DNA of 12,472 nucleotides from an uncultured Lachnospiraceae bacterium (GTDB lineage Bacteria; Bacillota; Clostridia; Lachnospirales; Lachnospiraceae). Positions within the stretch are counted from its first letter, which is position 1. Each line of letters opens with the position of its first letter. Of the stretch, positions 6,156 to 12,472 are shown piece after piece. The notes below the pieces were generated by a model. The model was not told the origin of the DNA and ran no database searches. It saw only the letters and a program-made list of their open reading frames with translations. The DNA is taken from assembly GCA_910579325.1 (NCBI GenBank), contig CAJTTU010000102.1:1-12472 (forward strand), in the 5' to 3' direction. Made by a program: the position numbers and the translations under genes.

Positions 6156-7871
6156 ATGAAGAAAAGAATTTTCAGCCTGCTTCTGGTTCTGTGCCTGGTG
6201 CTTACGGCGCTGACAGGCTGCGGGCAGAAGAAAGATGACCAGCCCGAGACCGTGCCCGCCACGGTACCCGCGACTGTTCCGGCGACGGAGGCTCAGGGAG
6301 GAAGCGACGCGGCAGGCGGCGAAAGCCAGCCCGCAGGGGATGTGGCCCAGGAGATGGTATTCGTATTGAATAACGAGCCTGACACCATCGATCCCACGAT
6401 CACAAACAACTCCTTTGCCACCCCGTTCCTGATCAACTGCTTTGAGGGTCTGGTAACTTATAACGAGGATGGTGAGGTTGTTCCCGGCAATGCGGAATCC
6501 TGGGACATTAACGACGATCTGACCGTATTCACCTTCCATTTGAGAGAAGGTCTGAAATGGAGCGACGGAACACCGCTGACCGCAAAGGACTATGTTTACG
6601 CGGCGCTGCGCGTACTGACCCCGGAAACCGGCGCCCAGTATGTGAACATGATCTCCGATTATGTGGTAAACGGTCAGGAGTATTATGAGGGAACCGCTTC
6701 CGCAGAGGACGTAGGCATCAAGGCGGTAGACGACAATACACTGGAATTTACCTTAAAAGCGCCCTGTCCGTTCTTTATCGACCTGGTAAGCATGTGGGTA
6801 TACTTCCCCGTACAGGAAGCCACCATCGAGGCCAACGGCGACAAGTGGACCACATCGGCCGACAGCTACATCGGCAACGGACCTTTTAAGGTGACTCAGA
6901 TCACCCCCGGCGAAAGCTATGTGCTGGAAAAGAACGAGAATTACTGGGATGCGGCGAACGTACAGTTAGAGAAGCTGACCTACCGTTATATCCTGGATGT
7001 GTCCACTGCCCTGACTGCTTTTGAAAACGGCGAGGTGGACGGCGTCAGGACCATTCCTTCAAGCGATATGGCCCGTCTGAAAGCGGAGAATGCCGGCGTG
7101 GTGGTAGCGCCCAGCTACGGTACCGTTTATTATGACATCAACTGCAGCAAAGAGCCTTACAACGACCCGCTGGTCAGAAAAGCGCTGAACCTGGCGATCG
7201 ACAGAGAGGCGCTGATCAACAACGTAGCCCAGGTGGAAGGCGAGCCTGCATACAGCTTCTATGCCCCCGGCTACGTAGTGGACGGCAAGGATCTGACAGA
7301 AGGACGCCCCACTTTCGACTTGTCTGCTACCGCTGACGTCGAGGCGGCAAAGAAAGCGCTGGCAGACGCCGGATACCCGGACGGCGAAGGTTTCCCCACG
7401 ATTCAGCTGTCCTTCTATGCGGACGACAATGTAAAGAAGATCGCGGAAGCGATTAAGGAAATGTGGGAGCAGAACTTGGGCGTAACCGTGGAAGTAAGCT
7501 CCGCGGAGTGGGCCGTATTCTACGACGCGGTACAGAACGGCAACTACGAAGTGGCCGCTATGGGCTGGAGTGCGGATTATGTAAATCCCATGAGCTTCCT
7601 GCCGCTGTTATATACGGACGACGTGACCAATAACAGCTTCTACAGCAATCCTGATTATGATGCGATTGTGGATCAGGCAAAGGTAGAGACAGATCCCTCC
7701 AAGTTCGGCGAGCTGGTAAAACAGGCCGACGAGCTGGTATCCGCCGATTACCCGGTGCTGAGCCTGTACTACAAGTCCAATACTTATCTGATCAAGGATT
7801 ACATCGAAGGCGTATACATGACATCTTCCTCCAACATTTATTTCAAGAACGCGAAAGTTCTTGCGAAATAA
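6156..7871 (+). CDS. oppA: Oligopeptide-binding lipoprotein OppA
   Basis: This solute-binding protein is anchored outside the membrane; it captures peptides and hands them to OppBC. I start it at ATG 6156 (571 aa): GGGAG (6145-6149) is 6 nt upstream and a lipoprotein signal peptide begins there. The longer open frame from 6003 lies inside oppF and is spurious. Residues 1-22, MKKRIFSLLLVLCLV then lipobox LTGC, end at lipidated Cys22. A flexible linker follows with three TVPA repeats (32-43) and a Gly/Ser/Ala-rich stretch. The SBP_bac_5 family domain starts near FVLNNEPDTIDP and shows the hallmarks AESWDINDDLTVFTFHLREG, KWSDGTPLTAKDYVYA, GNGPFKV, and PLVRKALNLAIDREAL. Length is normal for the family. 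Ligand specificity cannot be read from the sequence, though co-encoded OppBCDF indicates oligopeptides. Confidence 0.95.
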   Translation: MKKRIFSLLLVLCLVLTALTGCGQKKDDQPETVPATVPATVPATEAQGGSDAAGGESQPAGDVAQEMVFVLNNEPDTIDPTITNNSFATPFLINCFEGLVTYNEDGEVVPGNAESWDINDDLTVFTFHLREGLKWSDGTPLTAKDYVYAALRVLTPETGAQYVNMISDYVVNGQEYYEGTASAEDVGIKAVDDNTLEFTLKAPCPFFIDLVSMWVYFPVQEATIEANGDKWTTSADSYIGNGPFKVTQITPGESYVLEKNENYWDAANVQLEKLTYRYILDVSTALTAFENGEVDGVRTIPSSDMARLKAENAGVVVAPSYGTVYYDINCSKEPYNDPLVRKALNLAIDREALINNVAQVEGEPAYSFYAPGYVVDGKDLTEGRPTFDLSATADVEAAKKALADAGYPDGEGFPTIQLSFYADDNVKKIAEAIKEMWEQNLGVTVEVSSAEWAVFYDAVQNGNYEVAAMGWSADYVNPMSFLPLLYTDDVTNNSFYSNPDYDAIVDQAKVETDPSKFGELVKQADELVSADYPVLSLYYKSNTYLIKDYIEGVYMTSSSNIYFKNAKVLAK

Positions 7872-7880
7872 GGAGAAGGC

Positions 7881-8366
7881 TTGAGATGCGTCATCACGAC
7901 GGAAGGCTTCGGGGACATGGTCTTTGACCTGTTCCCGGACCTTGCGCCGGTTACGGTTCGGAATTTTGCGGATACGGCAAAAAGCGGCTTTTACGATGGC
8001 CTGGCCTGGTGCCGGATTGTGAAGGACTACGTGATCCAGTCCGGTTCCCCTGATAATGACATTATGACGGACAGCGACTGGCATATTAAGGGGGAGTTTG
8101 CCGAAAACGGCATCGAGAATCCCGTTCCCCATATCAGGGGTGCTATTTCCATGGCGAGGGACGACGGCTTTGACACGGCGGGAACCCAGTTTTTTGTGGT
8201 TCATCAGGATGCCGGGAAGCTTGACGGAAGGTATGCGGCCTTCGGGCAGATGGTTTCCGGCTTTGAGGTGTTAGACGCCATCGCGGCGCTGCCCACCAGC
8301 GGGCCGGAAACGTGGAATAAGCCGGTGAGGATGCCGGTGATTGGCAGGATTTTGATAGAAGAGTAG
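7881..8366 (+). CDS. Cyclophilin-type peptidyl-prolyl cis-trans isomerase (TTG start)
   Basis: The product is a cytoplasmic single-domain cyclophilin of 161 residues, which speeds cis/trans isomerisation of bonds before proline. The core is seen in DMVFDLFPDLAPVTVRNF, WCRIVKDYVIQSGSP, GAISMAR and GTQFFVV, then KLDGRYAAFGQMVSG. Comparing with human CypA, active-site Arg55 is Arg45 and Gln63 is Gln53, Phe60 is Tyr50, and the QFF is kept. Trp121 is replaced by Lys and His126 by Tyr, as is common in bacterial enzymes weak in cyclosporin binding. The start is TTG at 7881 with AGGAG (7871-7875) 5 nt upstream. The ATG at 7885 is out of frame. No signal peptide is present. It begins nine bases after oppA and precedes the operon terminator, so it is probably the last gene of the opp transcript. 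Confidence 0.92.
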   Translation: MRCVITTEGFGDMVFDLFPDLAPVTVRNFADTAKSGFYDGLAWCRIVKDYVIQSGSPDNDIMTDSDWHIKGEFAENGIENPVPHIRGAISMARDDGFDTAGTQFFVVHQDAGKLDGRYAAFGQMVSGFEVLDAIAALPTSGPETWNKPVRMPVIGRILIEE

Positions 8367-8386
8367 AAGATTAGAAGAAACAGGAT

Positions 8387-8432
8387 GCCCTGTCAGACGG
8401 AGAGCTGTTTGACCAGGGCCTCCTTTGTTTTA
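8387..8432 (+). terminator. Rho-independent terminator of the opp-cyclophilin operon
   Basis: GCCCTG-TCAGAC (8387-8398) pairs with GTTTGA (8407-8412), a bulged C, and CAGGGC (8414-8419): 12 pairs including one G/T. The tail CTCCTTTGTTTTACT follows. It begins 20 nt after the cyclophilin stop. Confidence 0.8.
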
Positions 8433-8613
8433 CTCCTTATCGTTGTGTTTTACATCTCTTTTTCATGGCTTGCCACTCAAACGGAAAGGCGCATTTATCA
8501 TGATACGGACAGTTACTTTGGATAGAAATTAAAAACCTACGGAAGAATAAATCAGTTCTCCCTAGCATGGCATTTTATTTGAGATTTTTTTATTTGAGCT
8601 TTTAAATTGCCTG
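8433..8613. other. AT-rich non-coding spacer
   Basis: I see no gene or RNA here. The only structure noticed is a direct repeat, TTTTATTTGAG at 8573-8583 and 8588-8598 (15-bp period), ending 15 bases before the tRNA promoter -35 box. It may be an UP-like AT-rich element. Confidence 0.5.
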
Positions 8614-8643
8614 TTGACGGCATGGCCTTTTCTATTGTATAAT
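8614..8643 (+). promoter_or_regulatory. Promoter of tRNA-Ser
   Basis: TTGACG (8614-8619) and TATAAT (8638-8643) are separated by 18 bp, 11 of 12 consensus matches. The first tRNA base is at 8705, giving a leader of roughly 55 nt to be removed by RNase P. Confidence 0.8.
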
Positions 8644-8704
8644 ATACTGCGTCATGTGCCTGATGCAGTTGGATTTTGTCCGCTGTTTTCGCGGCGCACG
8701 GTAT

Positions 8705-8792
8705 GGAGAAGTACCCAAGAGGCTGAAGGGTCTGGCTTCGAACACCAGTAGGTCGGTAACACGGCGCGAGGGTTCAAATCCCTCCTTCTCCG
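8705..8792 (+). tRNA. tRNA-Ser (anticodon CGA)
   Basis: This is an 88-nt class II tRNA reading UCG. The acceptor GGAGAAG (8705-8711) pairs with CTTCTCC (8785-8791), discriminator G8792. The D stem is CCC/GGG. The anticodon stem CTGGC/ACCAG has a C/A mismatch at the loop-closing pair (31/39), with loop TTCGAAC and anticodon 8739-8741. A long variable arm precedes the T stem GAGGG/CCCTC with loop TTCAAAT. CCA is not encoded, so it is added after transcription. The long variable arm and discriminator G support serine. Confidence 0.93.
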
Positions 8793-8809
8793 TTTATAGA
8801 TGGGACAGG

Positions 8810-8865
8810 TAAGGCGGTCAAAGACAGAGCGTGGTTTCTGCTGTTTTTGTCCGCCTTATTTGTGC
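8810..8865 (+). terminator. Terminator downstream of tRNA-Ser
   Basis: TAAGGCGG (8810-8817) pairs with CCGCCTTA (8851-8858). After one T/T mismatch, CAAAGACAG (8819-8827) pairs with CTGTTTTTG (8841-8849, one G/T pair), leaving a 13-nt loop. The tail is ATTTGTG, a weak T-tract, but the 17-pair stem is very stable. Confidence 0.65.
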
Positions 8866-8932
8866 GGAATTTTTCAGAGTTCGGAAATGCTTCGAGGAAC
8901 AAAAGGCTGCAGAGCGAAAAACCGGAATGGCC

Positions 8933-8961
8933 TTGATTTCGTAGGGAGAATCGGATATTAT
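8933..8961 (+). promoter_or_regulatory. Probable promoter of the AAA-ATPase/PD-(D/E)XK gene
   Basis: TTGATT (8933-8938) and TATTAT (8956-8961) with a 17-bp spacer, 9 of 12 consensus matches. It would give a leader of about 110 nt before the ATG at 9077. It lies after the tRNA terminator, so an independent start is expected. Confidence 0.5.
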
Positions 8962-9076
8962 AGAATCATAGATAATGTGGGATGCACAAGTATTATGTGG
9001 AGTTTTCAAGATATTATTTGAAGGCTTTTGGCTCATATGTATTGTTTCCGTGGCGCGGGGAAAGGAGGAACATCCT

Positions 9077-10783
9077 ATGTCTGAAAGAAAAAAGGCGCTT
9101 CCGATTGGGATTGAATTTTTTCAGGATTTTAAATCGAGAGGCTATTACTATGTGGATAAAACGCCATTTATCGCTGAATTCGTGAGGACGAAGGGATTCG
9201 TAAACCTTTTCACAAGACCCCGGCGTTTCGGGAAAAGCCTGAACATGGATATGTTCAAAACCTTTTTTGAAATCGGGGCGGATGCGTCTCTGTTTGATGG
9301 GCTGGGTATTTCCCAGGAGACAGAGCTGTGTGAGCGGCATATGGGGAAATACCCGGTCATCTCGCTCAGCTTAAAGGATGTGGAAGGCGGTGACTTTGAG
9401 ACGGCCTATGACAGTTTGGGCATGCTGGTCAGTGCGGAAGCGACCCGTTTTGGCTTTCTGGAGGAAAGTGACAAGCTGGTGAGAGCGGATAAGACAAGGC
9501 TTCAGAGACTTATAGACGGAGATTTTGAGAAACCGGCGTTCCTTCATGGAAGCCTGAAACTGTTAAGTCGGCTGCTTAGTGCCCACTATGGCCGTCGTGT
9601 CGTAATCCTGATTGATGAGTACGATGTGCCGCTGGATAAGGCGTATCAAGATGGTTATTACATGCAGATGGTCAAATTGATCCGTTCTTTCCTCAGCCAG
9701 GCGCTCAAAACAAATGAGAGCCTGGATTTCGCCGTGCTTACCGGCTGCCTGCGGATTGCGAGAGAGAGCATCTTTACGGGATTAAATAATTTCAAGGTGC
9801 GCTCGATTTCCGACGTGCAGTGCGCAGAGTATTTCGGCTTTACGGATCAGGAAGTGAGGGAGATGCTCAGGTACTATGAAGTGGAAGAACGTTTCCCGGA
9901 TATGAAGGACTGGTATGACGGCTACCACTTTGGGGATGTGGATGTCTACTGTCCCTGGGACGTGATCAACCAGTGTGATCTGCTGCGTGTGTCAAAGGAC
10001 GCTCCAATGAGACCCCACTGGGAGAACAGCAGCAGTAACGCCATCATCAGGGATATTTTGGAAGACGCGACAGAAGCCACAAAAAGGGAGATCGAGGCAC
10101 TGATTTCCGGTGAGGCGGTGGAGAAGGAGATTATTCCGGAGCTGACTTATACCGACCTTGGTAACAAAAATATAAATATCCGCCAGACCTATCTGTGGAG
10201 CGTGCTTTATGCCACGGGTTATCTGACCGATGCCGGAAAGCCGGAGGGAGGGCGCCATAAGCTGGTGATTCCCAACAAGGAAATTCACAGGATTTATGAA
10301 AATAAAATCCGCACATGGTTTGAGGATCAGGTAACAGGCGACACAGGCCGGTGGGAGCGTTTCTGCAAAGCGGTTAAAACCGGCAATGCGGAAACCGTGC
10401 AGGAGCTGTTCAATGCATTCCTGTCAGAGTCTATCAGTATTCGTGATACGGCAGTAAGAAAAGAGAAGAAAGAAAACTTCTTCCATGGTATGTTTTTAGG
10501 CCTTTTGCGGGCAGAGGGCAGCTGGATCGTAAAATCAAACGCCGAGTCCGGCACCGGCTACTCCGACATCCTGCTGATTGCCCCGCGGGAGAAAACCGGC
10601 TGCGTCATCGAGGTGAAATACGCCGAGAACGGCGCTTTTGATGCTGCGCTTAAGGAAGCGATAGAGCAGATTGAAACCCATGAATACACCGCTTTTTTAA
10701 GGCAGGAGGGAATGGAAACGATCCACAGGTACGGCCTGGCCTGCTACCGGAAAACCTGTAGAGTGGCGTATGTAAAAGAGTAG
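9077..10783 (+). CDS. AAA-ATPase-like protein with C-terminal PD-(D/E)XK nuclease domain
   Basis: The product has 568 residues. I chose ATG 9077 because AGGAGG (9063-9068) sits 8 nt upstream and the family's N-terminus (LPIGIEFFQDF, then GYYYVDKTPFI) follows at once; the open frame reaches upstream to 8975 without a ribosome site. The AAA-ATPase_like domain (PF09820 type) has the family's variant Walker A RPRRFGKS (47-54, Arg in place of the first Gly) and Walker B VVILIDEYD (Asp180, Glu181). The conserved LTGCLRIARESIFTGLNNF and WYDGYHFG segments follow. The C-terminal PD-(D/E)XK domain (PF08011/DUF1703 type) shows Asp497 in GYSDILL and Glu512/Lys514 in VIEVKY, so its nuclease triad looks intact. 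The family is widespread, multicopy in gut Clostridia and Bacteroidetes, and of unproven function. Length is normal and nothing is broken. Confidence 0.93.
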   Translation: MSERKKALPIGIEFFQDFKSRGYYYVDKTPFIAEFVRTKGFVNLFTRPRRFGKSLNMDMFKTFFEIGADASLFDGLGISQETELCERHMGKYPVISLSLKDVEGGDFETAYDSLGMLVSAEATRFGFLEESDKLVRADKTRLQRLIDGDFEKPAFLHGSLKLLSRLLSAHYGRRVVILIDEYDVPLDKAYQDGYYMQMVKLIRSFLSQALKTNESLDFAVLTGCLRIARESIFTGLNNFKVRSISDVQCAEYFGFTDQEVREMLRYYEVEERFPDMKDWYDGYHFGDVDVYCPWDVINQCDLLRVSKDAPMRPHWENSSSNAIIRDILEDATEATKREIEALISGEAVEKEIIPELTYTDLGNKNINIRQTYLWSVLYATGYLTDAGKPEGGRHKLVIPNKEIHRIYENKIRTWFEDQVTGDTGRWERFCKAVKTGNAETVQELFNAFLSESISIRDTAVRKEKKENFFHGMFLGLLRAEGSWIVKSNAESGTGYSDILLIAPREKTGCVIEVKYAENGAFDAALKEAIEQIETHEYTAFLRQEGMETIHRYGLACYRKTCRVAYVKE

Positions 10784-10849
10784 GGTATGATATTGAGGAA
10801 AGATACGCAGAATAAGTAACAGGATCAACCACTTTTTGGGGGAAATGTT

Positions 10850-11455
10850 ATGTGCGGAAGATATTATGCGGACGATGAAATGGCGAAGGCGATCGAAAAA
10901 CTAATCAGCCAGACGGAGGGAAAACTGCGGCGTGAGGCCATGGACGCAGTGGACATGCTTTCTGCCAGGGATATCCATCCCTCGGACACGGCGCCGGTTT
11001 TGGCAGAATGGGAAGGGAGCCTATGCTGCCAGTGGCAGCGCTGGGGCTTCCCTGGATTTAAAGGAAAACAGGTTATCTTTAATGCCCGCAGCGAATCCGT
11101 GATGGAAAAGCCGCTATTTCGGGACAGTGTCCGGCACAGGCGGGTGGTTGTTCCCGCGGCGTCATTTTATGAGTGGAATGCCAGGAAGGAGAAAAGTACC
11201 TTTTATAAGGAAGGGCAGCCTGTTTTGTTTATGGCTGGATTTTACGGCCGGTATGAGGATGGCAATCGTTTTGTAATCCTTACCACAGCCGCAAATGCTT
11301 CCATGAAGCCGGTTCACGACCGGATGCCGTTGCTCCTTGAACGGGATGAGGTGGCCGGATGGGTGCTGGATGATGGAAGAATGGAGAATATTCTGCGGAA
11401 GATTCCCAGCTTATTGGATCGGAGAACGGAATACGAGCAGCTTACTTTGTTTTAA
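10850..11455 (+). CDS. SRAP-domain abasic-site processing protein (YedK/HMCES family)
   Basis: The product (201 aa, usual length) has the SRAP signature. Met1 must be removed to expose Cys2 (MCGRY), which in YedK/HMCES forms a thiazolidine crosslink with abasic sites in single-stranded DNA, shielding them from strand breakage. The other active-site residues are present: Asn78 in FNARSE, Glu108 in SFYEW, His156 in PVHDRMP. WGFPGF, RRVVVPAASFYEW and FVILTTAAN are conserved family segments. The protein is cytoplasmic with no signal peptide. GGGGGA (10838-10843) is 6 nt from the ATG. It lies 66 nt after the AAA-ATPase gene on the same strand without an intervening terminator, so co-transcription is possible. 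No SOS-box-like site was noticed. Confidence 0.95.
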   Translation: MCGRYYADDEMAKAIEKLISQTEGKLRREAMDAVDMLSARDIHPSDTAPVLAEWEGSLCCQWQRWGFPGFKGKQVIFNARSESVMEKPLFRDSVRHRRVVVPAASFYEWNARKEKSTFYKEGQPVLFMAGFYGRYEDGNRFVILTTAANASMKPVHDRMPLLLERDEVAGWVLDDGRMENILRKIPSLLDRRTEYEQLTLF

Positions 11456-11484
11456 AAGCTTTGAAGCAGTCGCCAAATATTGCA

Positions 11485-11495
11485 GATATGATATC
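11485..11495. promoter_or_regulatory. Possible operator upstream of the Rrf2 gene
   Basis: GATAT-G-ATATC is an 11-bp perfect palindrome 40 nt before the Rrf2 start. Rrf2 regulators often bind their own promoters, so an autoregulatory site is plausible. It is short and could occur by chance. Confidence 0.2.
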
Positions 11496-11534
11496 CGTTC
11501 GCTACGCCCTGACGGGTCTGGGAGGAAATGTATT

Positions 11535-11978
11535 ATGAAGTATTCTACAAAGCTCAGCGATGCCATCCATATGTTGGCATTTATTTACCTGAATCCGAAA
11601 AATGATCTAAGCAGCGCTACAATCGCGTTCAGCATCCACACCAACGCTTCTTACGTCCGGCAGCTGATGATGGCGCTGCGCAAAGCGGGAATTTTAAGCA
11701 GTTCCCAGGGGCAGGCAAAACCGAAGCTGACCAGGGAGCTGAAAGATATCACCCTTTTTGATATGTATCAGGCGATTGAAGGGACAAAGCCGCTGCTCCA
11801 TCTGGATACGAATATCAATCCGGACTGTAACGTAGGCGTAAATATCCATTACGCATTGCGGGAATACTATCAGAAGGTTCAGGACGCAGCGGAGGCTGAG
11901 ATGAAAATGATTACGATGGAAGACGTGATTAGAAGTTTTTATCAGCTTTCCCGGAATCAGACGATGGAGTGGGACTGA
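11535..11978 (+). CDS. Rrf2-family transcriptional regulator without Fe-S cysteine triad
   Basis: This is a DNA-binding regulator of 147 residues. I start at ATG 11535, with GGAGG (11521-11525) 9 nt upstream, because MKYSTKLSDAIHMLAFIYL is the Rrf2 N-terminus; upstream sequence in this frame overlaps the SRAP gene in another frame. The winged helix-turn-helix spans about 1-82: recognition helix near NASYVRQLMMALRKAGIL (37-54), then a wing and DITLFDMYQAIEG (71-83). The usual glycine-rich wing (GARGGY-like) is replaced by SSQGQAKPKL. Only one cysteine (Cys98) exists, whereas IscR/NsrR-type members carry three that bind an iron-sulfur cluster, so this resembles cluster-free members such as CymR. 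Targets are unknown. The short palindrome GATATGATATC (11485-11495) upstream could be its own operator. Confidence 0.9.
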   Translation: MKYSTKLSDAIHMLAFIYLNPKNDLSSATIAFSIHTNASYVRQLMMALRKAGILSSSQGQAKPKLTRELKDITLFDMYQAIEGTKPLLHLDTNINPDCNVGVNIHYALREYYQKVQDAAEAEMKMITMEDVIRSFYQLSRNQTMEWD

Positions 11979-11996
11979 CTTGCAAAAGAGCAAAGC

Positions 11997-12037
11997 CCCG
12001 GGTCAAACGGAAAATACCGTTTTGCCCGGGTCTTTTC
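11997..12037. terminator. Bidirectional terminator between the Rrf2 gene and the convergent 113-aa gene
   Basis: CCCGGG (11997-12002) pairs with CCCGGG (12025-12030), and AAACGG (12005-12010) with CCGTTT (12017-12022), interrupted by a T/G pair and a C/T mismatch. The plus-strand tail is TCTTTTC. On the minus strand GCTTTGCTCTTTT follows. It lies 18 nt after the Rrf2 stop and about 57 nt beyond the minus-strand stop. Confidence 0.75.
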
Positions 12038-12093
12038 GTATGTCATATTTGACAAAAAGTGTAAACAATGCGTTTTGTTGGAATTGCGCATGA

Positions 12094-12435
12094 TTACTCG
12101 CAAAAGATCAGCTGTCCTTCGACCTCCGACGCAGGTTCCTCATGATTGATATACAATTCCAACTCATCCAGTTCATCCAGCTCCCAGAAATCCGGCGGCA
12201 GGCATCCGGCGGGAATCGTGAAATACAGATGCGCATGATCTTTGGCAGGCAGGGTGCAGGTTTTCGATGTGAGTTTTTCCCATTTCTGATCTGCTTTTCC
12301 AAAGACACAGATTTCCAGAGTGACATCTTCATCATGATTATTTTCCGCAACGACGAGAAGGTTAAAAGGCTCGCCCAGTTTTGCGGTTTCCTGGCTGGGG
12401 TACAGTCCGGGGTATGATATTTTCTTTGCGTTCAT
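12094..12435 (-). CDS. Uncharacterised small acidic protein, probably beta-rich
   Basis: I do not recognise this family. The start is taken as ATG 12435 (113 aa): GGAGG lies 5 nt upstream, while the in-frame ATG at 12447 overlaps that site. There is no signal peptide or membrane helix. The sequence alternates hydrophobic and polar residues (PFNLLVVAENN, VTLEICVFG, HAHLYFTIPAG, LELYINHEE), suggesting a small beta-sandwich. An acidic patch DELDELE lies near residues 87-93, and cysteines at 43, 60, 78 and 112 are not in a metal-binding pattern I know. The C-terminus is short (LIFCE). Its promoter would lie at or beyond the right edge of the window. Codon use and base composition look like its neighbours, so it is probably a real resident gene. 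Confidence 0.7.
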   Translation of the reverse strand: MNAKKISYPGLYPSQETAKLGEPFNLLVVAENNHDEDVTLEICVFGKADQKWEKLTSKTCTLPAKDHAHLYFTIPAGCLPPDFWELDELDELELYINHEEPASEVEGQLIFCE

Positions 12436-12472
12436 ATTGACCTCCATATTCTTTTTCCGGGTTATGCCGTTC

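Noticed and set aside
7885..7960. ATG start for the cyclophilin gene at 7885
   Set aside because: That ATG is in a different frame and does not encode cyclophilin sequence; the in-frame start is the TTG at 7881.
7608..8204. 198-residue minus-strand open frame under oppA and the cyclophilin gene
   Set aside because: It crosses the boundary of two well-supported genes on the other strand, lacks a ribosome site and matches no family.
8705..8792. tRNA-Ser 3' end as an attachment site for an integrated element
   Set aside because: No second copy of the tRNA 3' end and no integrase gene are visible in the window.
8975..9076. N-terminal extension of the AAA-ATPase protein
   Set aside because: No ribosome site is present, and the family N-terminus begins right after the strong AGGAGG used by ATG 9077.
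1..12472. CRISPR array or insertion-sequence ends
   Set aside because: No regularly spaced repeats and no terminal inverted repeats flanking a transposase were found; only the Rpn-type fragment at the left edge is mobile-like.

Overview
The window is a bacterial chromosome segment, most likely from a gut-type Clostridia (Lachnospiraceae-like). The evidence is strong AGGAGG-type ribosome sites on nearly every gene, consensus -35/-10 promoters, a lipoprotein peptide-binding protein, a tRNA-Ser without encoded CCA, an Rpn/PD-(D/E)XK transposase-like fragment and an AAA-ATPase/PD-(D/E)XK gene, both common multicopy families in that group. No species can be assigned from sequence alone.

Left edge (1-1640): the C-terminal part of an Rpn-family nuclease/transposase runs in from outside the window. 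It converges with a minus-strand lipoprotein gene, and the two share a bidirectional hairpin terminator at 477-513. The lipoprotein reading frame changes at an A7 run that forms the heptamer A AAA AAG, the dnaX-type -1 slippery sequence. The -1 frame, not the zero frame, continues in natural-looking protein and stops just before the terminator. This is either recoding or a one-base lesion, and it is the most interesting item in the window.

Centre (1486-8432): a complete oligopeptide ABC importer operon in the order oppB-oppC-oppD-oppF-oppA, followed nine bases later by a TTG-started cyclophilin gene. A consensus promoter at 1526-1555, preceded by a 12-bp direct repeat with 15-bp period, drives it. 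A strong terminator at 8387-8432 ends it. OppA (lipoprotein) captures peptides outside the cell, OppB/OppC form the membrane channel, and OppD/OppF hydrolyse ATP. Three of the five gene junctions (B/C, D/F, F/A) carry stable inverted repeats, while C/D and A/cyclophilin are tightly spaced and have none.

Right (8433-12472): a tRNA-Ser(CGA) with its own promoter and terminator; an AAA-ATPase-like/PD-(D/E)XK gene with a separate promoter; an SRAP (YedK/HMCES-type) abasic-site protein with all four key residues; an Rrf2-family regulator without the iron-sulfur cysteine triad; a bidirectional terminator; and a convergent minus-strand gene for a 113-residue protein I do not recognise.

Most of the window is ordinary, well-understood metabolism. 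I do not see a clear new multi-gene system. The items that deserve checking are the slippery-site lipoprotein, the structured intercistronic regions of the opp operon, and the AAA/PD-(D/E)XK-SRAP-Rrf2 neighbourhood.
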